A stretch of DNA of 64,000 bases, taken from NCBI GenBank assembly GCA_038243395.1, contig JBBSRC010000008.1:1-64000 (forward strand), written 5' to 3'. Shown in pieces: positions 28,996 to 38,426 of the stretch. Each line of letters starts with the position of its first letter. The first letter of the stretch is position 1. The notes beneath the pieces were generated by a model. The model did not search any database, was not told the origin of the DNA, and saw only the letters and a list, made by a program, of their open reading frames with translations. Source of the DNA: Gelidibacter sp038243395. GTDB taxonomy: Bacteria > Bacteroidota > Bacteroidia > Flavobacteriales > Flavobacteriaceae. The translations under genes were made by a program, and so were the position numbers.

Positions 28996-30162
28996 TTATT
29001 TCTTTCTTCTCTTCCTTTCTTTTTTCAGAAGCATAAGCTCCCTGCTCGTTTGCCCTGCAACGGAAGTATTCTCTTCAGCACGTCGAATTAAATAAGGCAT
29101 CACATCCTTTACCGGACCAAAGGGCACATATTTAGCAACATTGTAGCCATCTGCTGCCAAATTGAAACTAATGTGGTCACTCATCCCATAAAGCTGTCCA
29201 AACCATACGCGATTATCAGTTCTGTCAATATTTAATTGCTGCATGAGTTCCATTGCCAAATAACAACTTTGCTCATTATGGGTTCCTATAAATAACGAAA
29301 TGGCATCAAGATTGGTAAGGACATATTTTAGAGTTCTATCAAAATTTAAATCTGTAGCCTCCTTGGTGGCACATATAGGAGAATCGTAACTTTTATCTTC
29401 TGCCCTTTCTCGCTCCTTTTCCATATAAGCGCCACGAACAATCTTTACCCCGATGGTAAAGCCATCTTTTTGGGCGCGTTCATGGAGTGCTTTAAGATAA
29501 TCCAGTCTATCCCATCGGTACAACTGTAAGGTGTTATAAACAATTGGAATTCCGGTATTATATTTTCGCATCAACTGTTCACACAAATCATCAGTAGCTT
29601 CCTGCAACCAACTTTCTTCAGCATCGATCAAAATTTCAACATCTTTATCTTTAGCCAACTTACATACCCTATCATATCGAGCCACCACTCTATCCCATTC
29701 TTCTTGTTCGTCCATGGTAAATGGTTTGTTTTCCCCTTTCTTTTGGTATAAATAAGATCTTCCAAAACCAGTGGGCTTGAATACTGCAATTGGCATAGAC
29801 TTCCGCTCATCAGCAAATTTGATGATCTTTATCGTTTTTTCCATCGCAGCATCAAAATGCGACTCTGTTTCTTTCCCTTCAACTGAAAAGTCTAAAACTG
29901 AACTCACACCTTTAACATACATTTTATCGATAACAGGCAGGCAATCTTCTTCACTTACACCGCCACAAAAATGGTCAAATACAGTTGCTCTAATCAAGCC
30001 CTTAACCGGCAAGTGGGCTTTTAAAGCAAAATTTGTAGCTGCGGTGCCTATCCTGACTAAAGGTTGATGAGATATCATCTTAAACAAAAAGTAAGCACGG
30101 TCAAGCTCTGAATCACTTTTAAGATTGAAAGCGATTTCTGTGTTTTCAAAAATATTTGACAT
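28996..30162 (-). CDS. Proline dehydrogenase
   Basis: 388 aa flavoenzyme oxidising L-proline to pyrroline-5-carboxylate. Seen: VLDFSVEGKE, the barrel motif GVKIVRGAYMEKER (about 247-260), GTHNEQS (about 303-309) and a C-terminal RRAEENTSVAGQ (about 359-370), all typical of the monofunctional PRODH catalytic domain without the P5C dehydrogenase half of PutA. The stop falls inside the shared terminator region; the next gene upstream (aroB) is divergent. Confidence 0.93.
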   Translation of the reverse strand: MSNIFENTEIAFNLKSDSELDRAYFLFKMISHQPLVRIGTAATNFALKAHLPVKGLIRATVFDHFCGGVSEEDCLPVIDKMYVKGVSSVLDFSVEGKETESHFDAAMEKTIKIIKFADERKSMPIAVFKPTGFGRSYLYQKKGENKPFTMDEQEEWDRVVARYDRVCKLAKDKDVEILIDAEESWLQEATDDLCEQLMRKYNTGIPIVYNTLQLYRWDRLDYLKALHERAQKDGFTIGVKIVRGAYMEKERERAEDKSYDSPICATKEATDLNFDRTLKYVLTNLDAISLFIGTHNEQSCYLAMELMQQLNIDRTDNRVWFGQLYGMSDHISFNLAADGYNVAKYVPFGPVKDVMPYLIRRAEENTSVAGQTSRELMLLKKERKRRKK

Positions 30163-30185
30163 AGTTATTGGGAAAAAAATATTTG

Positions 30186-30193
30186 CAAATTTA
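30186..30193 (-). promoter_or_regulatory. -7 box (TAAATTTG) for proline dehydrogenase
   Basis: CAAATTTA on the plus strand reads TAAATTTG, a TAnnTTTG element, 24 bases upstream of the start codon. No clear -33 TTG. Confidence 0.4.
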
Positions 30194-30259
30194 ATTATTC
30201 ATTCTTGATTAATTAATTTAAAACTGCTTATTTTCATGCATTAATAAGTTACTATAAAA

Positions 30260-31327
30260 ATGACCTCAATTATCACTGATTCCTATGCCGTCCATTTTAA
30301 TGAGACTGGATATGAAAAATTAAACAACTACCTAAAAGACAATCGTTTCTCAAAAGTATTTATCATTGTTGACAACAATACGCACGTCCATTGCTTACCG
30401 CATTTCCTGTCAAAATTAGATACAGATTTGACATGCGAAATCATCGAAATTGATTCGGGTGAAGCCAATAAAAACATAGACACCTGTGTTGGGGTCTGGA
30501 ATGCGCTGTCAGAATTGGGTGCAGATCGAAAAAGTCTGATCATTAATGTGGGCGGAGGAGTTGTAACTGATTTGGGCGGTTTTGTTGCTTGCACCTTTAA
30601 GCGTGGCCTGAAATATATAAACGTTCCTACTTCGCTTTTAGCCATGGTTGATGCTTCGGTTGGAGGGAAAACGGGAGTAGATCTGGGGGCCCTTAAAAAT
30701 CAGGTGGGCGTGATTTCTTCAGGAGATATGGTACTGGTAGATTCAAGTTTTTTAGATACACTGCCCCAACGTCATTTGAAAAGTGGTTTGGCCGAAATGT
30801 TGAAACATGGACTTATTTATGACGCGTCGTACTGGAATAAATTTTTAGATCTGAACAACTTAAAATTAACAGATTTAGATGGTCTAATTCATGAATCAAT
30901 TGAAATAAAAAATACAATTGTTACAGAAGATCCGTTTGAGCATGGTTTGCGGAAAACACTCAACTTTGGACATACTTTAGGCCATGCCATCGAATCTTAT
31001 TATTTAAGTGAAACTGACAAAGAAGAATTACTTCATGGAGAAGCTATTGCCATTGGAATGATTATGGAAACTTATATTTCTGCTGAACTATTAGGCTTCT
31101 CTAAAGATGATTTAGAAATCATAAAACAAACCTTTCTCAAAATTTTCAACAAGGTTGCCATTGCAACCTCAGATTATGATGCCATTATTGATCTTTTAAA
31201 ATATGACAAAAAGAACGAACATGGCAATATCAATTTTGTGTTATTGGAAAAAATCGGAGTGCCTAAAATTGATTGTTTGGTAAAAAATAATTTGCTTATT
31301 AAAGCCTTTGAATATTATAAATCGTAA
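30260..31327 (+). CDS. aroB: 3-dehydroquinate synthase
   Basis: 355 aa. Converts DAHP to 3-dehydroquinate in the shikimate pathway, with NAD and a divalent metal. Seen: GGGVVTDLGGFVA (about 98-110), PTSLLAMVDASVGGKTGVD (about 122-140), the metal ligand region LRKTLNFGHTLGHAIES (about 230-246) and HGEAIAIGM (about 259-267). Length is normal. Monocistronic, divergent from proline dehydrogenase. Confidence 0.96.
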   Translation: MTSIITDSYAVHFNETGYEKLNNYLKDNRFSKVFIIVDNNTHVHCLPHFLSKLDTDLTCEIIEIDSGEANKNIDTCVGVWNALSELGADRKSLIINVGGGVVTDLGGFVACTFKRGLKYINVPTSLLAMVDASVGGKTGVDLGALKNQVGVISSGDMVLVDSSFLDTLPQRHLKSGLAEMLKHGLIYDASYWNKFLDLNNLKLTDLDGLIHESIEIKNTIVTEDPFEHGLRKTLNFGHTLGHAIESYYLSETDKEELLHGEAIAIGMIMETYISAELLGFSKDDLEIIKQTFLKIFNKVAIATSDYDAIIDLLKYDKKNEHGNINFVLLEKIGVPKIDCLVKNNLLIKAFEYYKS

Positions 31328-31890
31328 ACACCTATATTTATAAATTTAAAGGTGATGATTTTCATGTTTAACAATAAAGAACACTGCAGCTGGACATAAA
31401 ATTTGCTATTAACGACTTTTTTTGCTAAGGGTTTTCGATCAAAGCATTCAAAGTAATATATTATCGAAATTATCGCACTTTCTTTCTGCTAACAATTCGT
31501 AGATGCATCTGTAATCAACTTGAATATGAAACAAAAGCATCTTGATCAAAACCAAATCGTTCCGTCTTTTCTTTTCTGGCAATGTCCAATACTCGATATG
31601 CATACACGCGCACAGTATCCATTGATTGCACAACAATTTATTTAAAACTCTATTTACCTTCCACGTAGGGATAACAGAATTTATTTTGAATAGAGCAATT
31701 AGAATTTATTATTTATATTTAAAGGTATGACATTTTACTAAATCCCAATCTTACCCACTTATATGAATGCAATGATTAATTGCTAAGCCCAGGTCTTTTA
31801 TAATCCAACGCCCATAATTAGCCATTATTTATGAAAACACCCTTTATTGATTGCTCAAAAAAGGGTGTATATATCAAAAATCTTAAAACA
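31328..31890. other. Intergenic region without a supported gene
   Basis: About 560 bases. A 62-codon minus-strand open frame (31448-31636) shows no family motif and is not called. The only structure is the hairpin at 31837-31868. Confidence 0.5.
31837..31868 (-). terminator. Hairpin terminator of the Lrp gene
   Basis: ACACCCTTT and AAAGGGTGT form a perfect 9-bp stem with a 14-base loop, about 20 bases after the Lrp stop. Followed on the minus strand by a short T run. Confidence 0.6.
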
Positions 31891-32370
31891 TTACATCTCG
31901 TTAAAAATAGAATGCATTAAGCGTTTTTTGTCATTAATGCTCTCTTCTAATGAGATCATAGTTTCTGTTCTGTATATACCCTCGATATCATCTAACATGA
32001 ATATAATGTCTTTCGCATGAGAAGTGTTCTTTGCTCTTACTTTACAGAAAATATTAAATTTACCAGTGGTAATATGAGCAACCGTAACATATGGAATTTC
32101 ATTAATACGTTCGAGGACAAATTTTGTTTGTGAAGTGTTGTTCAAAAAAACCCCAACGTACGCAATAAAAGAATAACCAAGTTTTTTATAATCTAAGGTT
32201 AGTGATGAACCTTGAATAATACCCGCCTCTTCCATTTTTTTTACCCGAACGTGAACCGTTCCTGCCGAAATAACTAATTTTTTAGCAATATCCGTAAACG
32301 GAACTCTTGTATTATCAATTAACATGTCTAAAATTTGATGATCGATTTCATCTAACTTGAACTTTCCCAT
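31891..32370 (-). CDS. Lrp/AsnC-family transcriptional regulator
   Basis: 159 aa: N-terminal winged helix (DEIDHQILDMLIDNTRVPFTD, helix at ISAGTVHVRVKKM) and C-terminal RAM ligand-binding domain (about 65-145). Members bind amino acids and regulate amino-acid metabolism globally or locally. Normal length. Its neighbours do not show its target genes. Confidence 0.93.
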   Translation of the reverse strand: MGKFKLDEIDHQILDMLIDNTRVPFTDIAKKLVISAGTVHVRVKKMEEAGIIQGSSLTLDYKKLGYSFIAYVGVFLNNTSQTKFVLERINEIPYVTVAHITTGKFNIFCKVRAKNTSHAKDIIFMLDDIEGIYRTETMISLEESINDKKRLMHSIFNEM

Positions 32371-32434
32371 TTTTGTGAATTATTAAATTTTTTACAAAAA
32401 TAATAGAAATATGTTGAAGATTATACATCAAAAG

Positions 32435-33601
32435 CTAGATTTTTTCTATAAATAGCGGAAATTTTTCACTATTCATCAATACGAAATCGATTGCGAGTCC
32501 CACTTTTAACTCTTCATTAACATGATCAAACACCAATTGTTCCTTCGCATCAATCTCTTTGTGACCGAAAAAATGATTTAATTCTGAGATTTTTTCAATT
32601 TTAGGTCTGAATGTAATGTGATTTTGATCAAGTTTTTCCTCGTATTGCAACGCAATATCTAAAACCTGATGGTCATCTCTTATTTTTATCTTGGCATTTC
32701 GAATAATTATATCGAAGAATAACTTTTCGTTTTGTGGAATTTTCAAATATTCAATTTTATATATTCCTTTTACACTATTAAAGGTAATCTCACACACACC
32801 AACCCACAGGGATTGAAATATTAAGCCTCGAACTTTTTCCCGATTGTAATCGTCAGGGAAGTGGCCAGCTTCAAACAAGATGGTTGGCACGTTTAATACC
32901 TGAAAAGTATCCCCAACACAATTAATATTAAAAGAGTCGTCATAAACCCCCACTTGACCCGGAATTTGCCGCTGTAAATGCTCGTTCATGCGGACAATGA
33001 CGTCCATTGCTTTTTTACGGGTTTCTGTAATTAAGCACGCTTCATCTTGCGCTGGTGACAAAAAAGAAATCGTAGCGGGCTTATTAATCGGACCAGCACT
33101 AAAAATGGTGCGCTGCCCATGAAGATTAAAACAAAAATCAGGCTTAAATTCTTCAAAGCACGCTTTAAGCACTTTACTTTCTGGTTGCGTCAAGTTTTGA
33201 GCATCCCTATTTAAATCCACTCCGTTTGCGTTTAAACGTGTATAAAGTCTAGAGCCATCAGGACTCAACATAGGGATAATACCTATGGTGCATTTGCTCA
33301 AAAGATTTTTAATGGTATCATTTTTTGAGTCAGCTAAAAGATTTAACAAATCAAATACTGCTTTAGTAGTTGTACTTTCATTTCCGTGCATCTGAGACCA
33401 CATCAAAATCTTTTTTTTTCCAGCGCCGATTTTTATAAAATGGATGTCTTCATTCAGCACGGATTTTCCTAAAACCGTCACATTAAAATATGTACTGTGT
33501 TTTTCAAGTAAATTTTTTATATGATCAGCATTAATATAACGGCCATAAAGGGACGGCTCATAATAGTGTTGAAAATCGATTTTAAAATGCGCTTTTGTCA
33601 T
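32435..33601 (-). CDS. M14-family zinc carboxypeptidase
   Basis: 388 aa from the chosen ATG at 33601. Seen: zinc ligands in MHGNEST (His72, Glu75), a third His in FNLHGQR, and the catalytic Glu in LFEAGHF. A longer frame to a TTG at 33655 runs into the promoter and operator boxes, so ATG 33601 is preferred. No signal peptide is visible, so it is probably cytoplasmic. It likely cleaves C-terminal residues or related amide bonds. Divergent from the XRE regulator, with shared palindromic boxes between them. Confidence 0.85.
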   Translation of the reverse strand: MTKAHFKIDFQHYYEPSLYGRYINADHIKNLLEKHSTYFNVTVLGKSVLNEDIHFIKIGAGKKKILMWSQMHGNESTTTKAVFDLLNLLADSKNDTIKNLLSKCTIGIIPMLSPDGSRLYTRLNANGVDLNRDAQNLTQPESKVLKACFEEFKPDFCFNLHGQRTIFSAGPINKPATISFLSPAQDEACLITETRKKAMDVIVRMNEHLQRQIPGQVGVYDDSFNINCVGDTFQVLNVPTILFEAGHFPDDYNREKVRGLIFQSLWVGVCEITFNSVKGIYKIEYLKIPQNEKLFFDIIIRNAKIKIRDDHQVLDIALQYEEKLDQNHITFRPKIEKISELNHFFGHKEIDAKEQLVFDHVNEELKVGLAIDFVLMNSEKFPLFIEKI

Positions 33602-33615
33602 GTGAAATAATTGTG

Positions 33616-33681
33616 ATACAAATGTAAACAATTGATTATTTACATTTGTAAACAATCAAAACAACTGATTTTGTTTACAAA
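33616..33681. promoter_or_regulatory. Operator/promoter with inverted repeats upstream of the carboxypeptidase
   Basis: TACAAATGTAAA (33617-33628) and TTTACATTTGTA (33639-33650) are a perfect 12-bp inverted repeat with a 10-base spacer. TTTGTAAACAA (33645-33655) and TTGTTTACAAA (33671-33681) form a second. On the minus strand 33619-33626 reads TACATTTG, a TAnnTTTG -7 box, 17 bases before the carboxypeptidase ATG. Confidence 0.7.
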
Positions 33682-33863
33682 ACTATACAATTGAACCAGA
33701 AATCAGAAGTAAATTTTTGATTACTATCCAATGCAAATTCCGAAATACAAATCTTGTAGTTATAATTTTATTAATCAGTTGTTTAAGTGTTTAATCATAA
33801 AGTAAAGCTTTATGTATAAATAACAATAACGTTAACGCCATAGCTATATAAAGAATCTATTTA

Positions 33864-33875
33864 TTACATTTGTAA
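33864..33875 (+). promoter_or_regulatory. -7 box inside a TTACA-TT-TGTAA palindrome before the XRE gene
   Basis: TTACATTTGTAA is identical to 33640-33651 and contains TACATTTG (33865-33872), 31 bases before the XRE start. It is flanked by CGTTAACGC and AACGCTAACGC repeats. Confidence 0.65.
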
Positions 33876-33903
33876 CGCTAACGCATTCAAATATAAGTTT
33901 ACA

Positions 33904-34278
33904 ATGATAAACAGTGAAGATTTTGCAAAACGACTTCAAAAAGTCATCGATTATTATGCTGAAACTGCCTCTTCTTTCTCTGATAAAATTGGAGTTCAGC
34001 GATCAAGTATTTCGCATATTTTATCTGGTAGAAATAAACCAAGTCTAGATTTTGTTTTGAAAATTCTGGCCACCTATCCCGAAGTTGAACTCTATTGGCT
34101 TTTAAACGGGAAAGGTAAATTTCCAACTCAACCGGAAAAAATTGCGATTGAAATAAAAAAAAAATCGGAAGTTCAAGACCCATCATCTGACACTAGAATA
34201 TCAACTGACATCAAGAGGATTGATAAAATTGTTATTTTTTATGAAGATGGAACATTTAAGGAATTTATTGAAAACTGA
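33904..34278 (+). CDS. XRE-family helix-turn-helix regulator
   Basis: 124 aa. N-terminal HTH (about 6-65) with ASSFSDKIGVQRSSISHILSG as the DNA-reading helices, then a polar linker and a short C-terminal piece (KIVIFYEDGTFKEF). Common single-copy regulator type in Flavobacteriaceae, function unknown. The palindromes at 33616-33681 and 33864-33875 suggest it controls itself and the divergent carboxypeptidase. Confidence 0.85.
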   Translation: MINSEDFAKRLQKVIDYYAETASSFSDKIGVQRSSISHILSGRNKPSLDFVLKILATYPEVELYWLLNGKGKFPTQPEKIAIEIKKKSEVQDPSSDTRISTDIKRIDKIVIFYEDGTFKEFIEN

Positions 34279-34366
34279 TTAACTTTTGTCATATATCCGC
34301 GCTCATCAACTTTAAAGGATTTCTTTAAAGAATGACTTCTTTTGGTTAGTTTTGCATCTAAATCCT

Positions 34367-34759
34367 ATGAACATGAAATTATCTTTAGTTTTTATTTGCC
34401 TACTCCTTTTGACAAGTTGCTATAATAAGGAACGCGAGTGCAAAGATTTTAAAACTGGTACGTTTGAATTTAAGTACACTACAGATGGCGTTGAAAAAAC
34501 AGGAAGGTTTGTGAGAACAGATAGCACGAACATAGATTATTACGAAAATAAGATCGACACTGCTTCTATCCGATGGATTAACGATTGCGAATTCATAATG
34601 AAGCACATCAATCCGAAAAACATGAGTGAAGAAAAAGCGATCCACATGAAGATTCTGACCACTTCTGAAGACTCTTACACTTTTGAATACAGCTTAGCCA
34701 TTCAGCACGGTGCCCAGCAAAAGCATATAGAGCAAGGTACAGCCACAAAAATAAAATAA
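34367..34759 (+). CDS. Small conserved lipoprotein, unknown function
   Basis: 130 aa from the chosen ATG (a TTG five codons earlier also opens the frame; ATG 34373 is possible too). Signal peptide with lipobox LLLTSC, then CKDFKTGTFEFKY and a beta-rich body. Such proteins in this group are, as far as I recall, often labelled DNA topoisomerase IV, apparently from their position near parC; nothing in the sequence supports that. Function unknown. Confidence 0.75.
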   Translation: MNMKLSLVFICLLLLTSCYNKERECKDFKTGTFEFKYTTDGVEKTGRFVRTDSTNIDYYENKIDTASIRWINDCEFIMKHINPKNMSEEKAIHMKILTTSEDSYTFEYSLAIQHGAQQKHIEQGTATKIK

Positions 34760-35269
34760 GAATATATGTTTATTACTATTAGGTGATATCAATAGAACTG
34801 CATTGACGAAGGCTTTATAAGCTTGTTAAAGAAACTGAAAAACTTCCAACCATATCTAATTTAGCAAAAAGAATATTGCACACAAAACGATCATAATACA
34901 ACAACATTAGATACATTGTTATCTATGGTGTATTATATTTAAATTTTGCTGCTTTTGAATTCTCTGTTTATCTTAAAAAATCATTTTAAACAATAATCCC
35001 AAATCTGAAATTGCGTCATAGGTAAGAAAGCTATTGCTTTATTTGAATCAACCCAATGAATCTTTTCTTCATTCTAGTTGTTGTCCATAAATCCCGAAAA
35101 TCAAATTCATTTTCGATTCATGTTAACACTCAATTTTTTAAATACAGAGTATAATTCAAAGTTCGGCAAGAAATACCAGATTATTTTTTTGTGACATCAC
35201 GTAATTTCAGATTTCGTCATCTGAAAATTTTCCGTCAATCGATCTCGATTTTGACAAAAATTGCAGCAT
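34760..35269. other. Convergent intergenic region, no gene seen
   Basis: About 510 AT-rich bases between the lipoprotein and parC ends. A TTCAGAT/ATCTGAA hairpin at 35206-35225 lies after parC but is not followed by a T run, so it is not called a terminator. Confidence 0.45.
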
Positions 35270-37933
35270 CTAAAACAATCTCCCCTGCCCATTTTCCTCC
35301 AATGGGTCGTCATCTTCAGAGTCTCCTTCGAGATTAGATTCTGGAGTTTTTGAAACTTCATCTTCTGAAATATCATCCTCATCCACAACCTCAATCTCTT
35401 CCGCAGAAATTTCTTCTGGAGCTTCGTATGGCAAGGGCTCCAATAAACTGATCTGGTTAACTTTCTCTTTAGTCAATTGATTCCCTAAAGCGTTAATGCC
35501 TTTGACACTGATGAATTCTTCCAGATTTACTTCCCAATTTTCTCTTCTGTCTTTGCCACGTTCTTTTGTAAATTCTATTTCGGCCATCGGTTTCCAATCG
35601 GTTGAAATAATTTCCAATTGTGACTTTGGATGTTCGGAAATAAAGAGCTCTTCTCTGCCTTCCTGCTCTATGAAAAACCGCTTCACATAATAGCGCTCTT
35701 TATCACCATCAAAATAAATGGCAGAAATCGGTTTTTTAGGTATCCATTTTTCCAAAACAATCATATCATCATCAAAACGTGACGTTAATTCTGGCAAAAT
35801 AGTTTTTACAATGCCCGATTGATTGATGATCAATAATCGGTCTTCACCTCTAAACTCTCCAACCAATTCTCCTCTTCCATCGGCGTTTAATCGTTGTACG
35901 GCATCATCAAACCATATTTTACGGGGTTTCAGGGTAGAAATCCCTCGCTCCTTTAGTTCAATTTTTCTAATAGCGTGTTTGGTAACAACATTTCCTTTAG
36001 AGTTTCTACCTTTTATATTGATATCTGCGAAGTCAAGATCCCATTTCAGCTTTTTAACACTTCCAACCTGTCTGAGGAAAATTGTGATCACTTCTGCTTC
36101 TCCATTGGGATTGGATGAAAAATACCAAACTGTGGAGCCTTTATTATTATTGGTCAAATCATATTCCTTATCGCGCGTTACGCCCATCACCGAAAAACGT
36201 TTCACAAAAGAAGACCCTTTGGCACCATCCCGATAGATCATATTATAAATGGTGCGCTTATCTTTTCTATTGAACACTTCAACATTAATGATATTCTTAC
36301 CGACAAAAGTTTTAGCATCAACCTTAGTGATCATCATCTTACCGTCTCTTGTGAAAACGATAATTTCATCAATATCACTACAATCGCACACATATTCATC
36401 TCTTTTGAGTGAAGTCCCGACAAAACCCTCTTCCTTATTCACATAAAGTTTAGTGTTCCTAATCACTACCTTTGATGCATCTACATCATCAAACAACCGG
36501 ATTTCAGATAAACGTTCCCTCCCCTTACCATAATCGTTTTTAAGTCTTGTGAAATAGGCAATCGCATAGTCTATCAAATGGGCTAAATCATGCTTTACCT
36601 GAGCAATTTGTTCTTCAAGAGCATCAATTTTTTGTTGTGCCTTATCAATATCAAATTTGGAGATCCGCTTGATTCTAATTTCTGTCAAACGCTCAATATC
36701 CTCAGTGGTAATGGCGCGCTTTAAATGCTTTATATGGGGCTGAAGTCCTAAGTCTATAGCATTTACAACACCTTCCCAAGTTTCTTCTTCTTCAATATCA
36801 CGATAAATTCTGTTTTCTATAAAAATACGTTCCAAGGATGCAAAATGCCATTGTTCTTCAAACTCATCAAGTTTAAGCTCTAAGTTTTGTTTTAAGAGTT
36901 GAACGGTTTTGTCAGTAGAGTGTCGTAACATCTCGGTTACCCCAACAAAAAGCGGTTTGTTATCTTCAATCACACATCCTAATGGCGAAATAGAAACCTC
37001 GCAATTTGTAAACGCATATAACGCATCAATAGTTTTATCAGGCGAAATTCCTGAAGGCAAATGCACTAAAATCTCTACTTTAGCGGCTGTATTATCTTCA
37101 ATTTTTCTGACTTTGATCTTTCCTTTATCATTCGCCTTCAAAATGGAATCTATTAATGACGACGTATTGGTGCTAAATGGAATTTCATTAATGACCAAAG
37201 TAGTTTTGTCAAGTTGCGAAATTTTAGCCCTGACACGAACTTTTCCGCCACGTAACCCATCTTTATAATCGGTAATATCAATAATTCCAGCCGTTGGAAA
37301 ATCGGGATAAATTGTAAATTTATTGCCTTTAAGATGTTTGATTGATGCGTCAATCAACTCAATAAAATTATGCGGTAAAATTTTTGTTGAAAGGCCAACG
37401 GCGATTCCCTCACCACCTTGCGCCAATAGTAGAGGAAACATGACGGGAAGGTTGATTGGCTCTTTTCTTCTGCCGTCATAAGATGATTGCCATGCTGTTA
37501 TTTTTGGATTAAAAACGACATCAATAGCAAATTTTGATAAACGTGCTTCAATATAACGCGATGCAGCCGCACTATCTCCAGTTAAAATATTTCCCCAGTT
37601 TCCCTGAGTATCAATTAATAAATCTTTTTGACCAATTTGCACCATGGCATCCGCAATACTAGCATCTCCATGGGGATGGTACTGCATGGTATGTCCAACA
37701 ATATTGGCCACTTTATTGTAACGTCCGTCATCCAAATCCTTCATAGATTGCATGATGCGACGTTGAACAGGCTTAAATCCATCTTCAATTGCCGGGACGG
37801 CACGCTCTAGAATAACATAAGAAGCATAGTCCAAAAACCAGTCTTTGAACATTCCAGAAATTCTCGTAATGGTTTCACCCTTTGAATTTTCCTGAATATT
37901 CTCATCTTCATTATATAAGTGATCTTCTTCCAA
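35270..37933 (-). CDS. parC: Type IIA DNA topoisomerase subunit A (ParC-like)
   Basis: 887 aa. Breakage-reunion subunit: IEDGFKPVQRRI (49-60), HPHGDASI (86-93) and the active-site Tyr127 in AASRYIEARL. The C-terminal half has degenerate beta-pinwheel blades and ends in an acidic tail (about 845-880) rich in Glu/Asp. No clear GyrA-box was seen, which favours topoisomerase IV over gyrase. Last gene of the parE-membrane protein-parC operon, 10 bases after its neighbour. It decatenates daughter chromosomes. Confidence 0.92.
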   Translation of the reverse strand: MEEDHLYNEDENIQENSKGETITRISGMFKDWFLDYASYVILERAVPAIEDGFKPVQRRIMQSMKDLDDGRYNKVANIVGHTMQYHPHGDASIADAMVQIGQKDLLIDTQGNWGNILTGDSAAASRYIEARLSKFAIDVVFNPKITAWQSSYDGRRKEPINLPVMFPLLLAQGGEGIAVGLSTKILPHNFIELIDASIKHLKGNKFTIYPDFPTAGIIDITDYKDGLRGGKVRVRAKISQLDKTTLVINEIPFSTNTSSLIDSILKANDKGKIKVRKIEDNTAAKVEILVHLPSGISPDKTIDALYAFTNCEVSISPLGCVIEDNKPLFVGVTEMLRHSTDKTVQLLKQNLELKLDEFEEQWHFASLERIFIENRIYRDIEEEETWEGVVNAIDLGLQPHIKHLKRAITTEDIERLTEIRIKRISKFDIDKAQQKIDALEEQIAQVKHDLAHLIDYAIAYFTRLKNDYGKGRERLSEIRLFDDVDASKVVIRNTKLYVNKEEGFVGTSLKRDEYVCDCSDIDEIIVFTRDGKMMITKVDAKTFVGKNIINVEVFNRKDKRTIYNMIYRDGAKGSSFVKRFSVMGVTRDKEYDLTNNNKGSTVWYFSSNPNGEAEVITIFLRQVGSVKKLKWDLDFADINIKGRNSKGNVVTKHAIRKIELKERGISTLKPRKIWFDDAVQRLNADGRGELVGEFRGEDRLLIINQSGIVKTILPELTSRFDDDMIVLEKWIPKKPISAIYFDGDKERYYVKRFFIEQEGREELFISEHPKSQLEIISTDWKPMAEIEFTKERGKDRRENWEVNLEEFISVKGINALGNQLTKEKVNQISLLEPLPYEAPEEISAEEIEVVDEDDISEDEVSKTPESNLEGDSEDDDPLEENGQGRLF

Positions 37934-37943
37934 TGTTACGGTA

Positions 37944-38426
37944 TTAATTAATAGGTTTTAAATTATGTTTAACCATTTTACTTAAAGATTGTCTGATGTA
38001 ACGTCTTTTCTTCTTGGTGACTAGAGTGACATTAAACGTCTCTTTTTTAGTATGCCCTTTAGAATTTTTTATATAAAGCGTCAAGCTTTTATAGACAAAA
38101 TAATTTTTAAATTTAAAGGCCATCAATCGCGATTTATCAAATTCTAATTGATGCTCTCTGTAGTTAAAATAGTCTGACAACAAAAGTCCTTTATTAATAA
38201 GCACCACTTTTTTGCCATCACTATCATATTCAAAATATTTTGAAACAGCATGAACAGAAAAAAACAAGATTAAGAATCCGACGAAAAGAAAAAGAAAAGT
38301 CAAAATTGGACTAGGAGTTAAATCACTGAAAGCACTAAACACCGTGGCCATCAAAACAGCCAAAATAATCAGTATAAAATAGACTGATACAATAGTGTTT
38401 TTAACCTTCGCATTATTAGTTCTCAT
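37944..38426 (-). CDS. Small membrane protein between parE and parC
   Basis: 160 aa. Two N-terminal membrane helices (about 11-30 and 38-60) followed by a soluble basic domain (about 65-160, Lys/Arg-rich C-terminus KKKRRYIRQSLSKM) that resembles a PH-like bacterial domain. Its start overlaps the parE stop by 11 bases and its stop lies 10 bases before parC, so it is made together with the topoisomerase subunits. No known function. Confidence 0.8.
   Translation of the reverse strand: MRTNNAKVKNTIVSVYFILIILAVLMATVFSAFSDLTPSPILTFLFLFVGFLILFFSVHAVSKYFEYDSDGKKVVLINKGLLLSDYFNYREHQLEFDKSRLMAFKFKNYFVYKSLTLYIKNSKGHTKKETFNVTLVTKKKRRYIRQSLSKMVKHNLKPIN

Noticed and set aside
31448..31636. 62-codon minus-strand open frame
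   Set aside because: Odd, Cys/Met-rich start and no recognised family; probably chance.
33602..33655. Upstream extension of the M14 carboxypeptidase from TTG 33655
   Set aside because: It would run through the -7 box and the palindromic operator; ATG 33601 fits better.
34352..34366. TTG start of the small lipoprotein
   Set aside because: ATG codons at 34367 or 34373 give a normal lipoprotein signal peptide.
34367..34759. DNA topoisomerase IV label for the small lipoprotein
   Set aside because: No topoisomerase motif; the real subunits lie at 35270-40281.
35206..35225. Hairpin after parC as a terminator
   Set aside because: A 7-bp stem but no T run on the minus strand.
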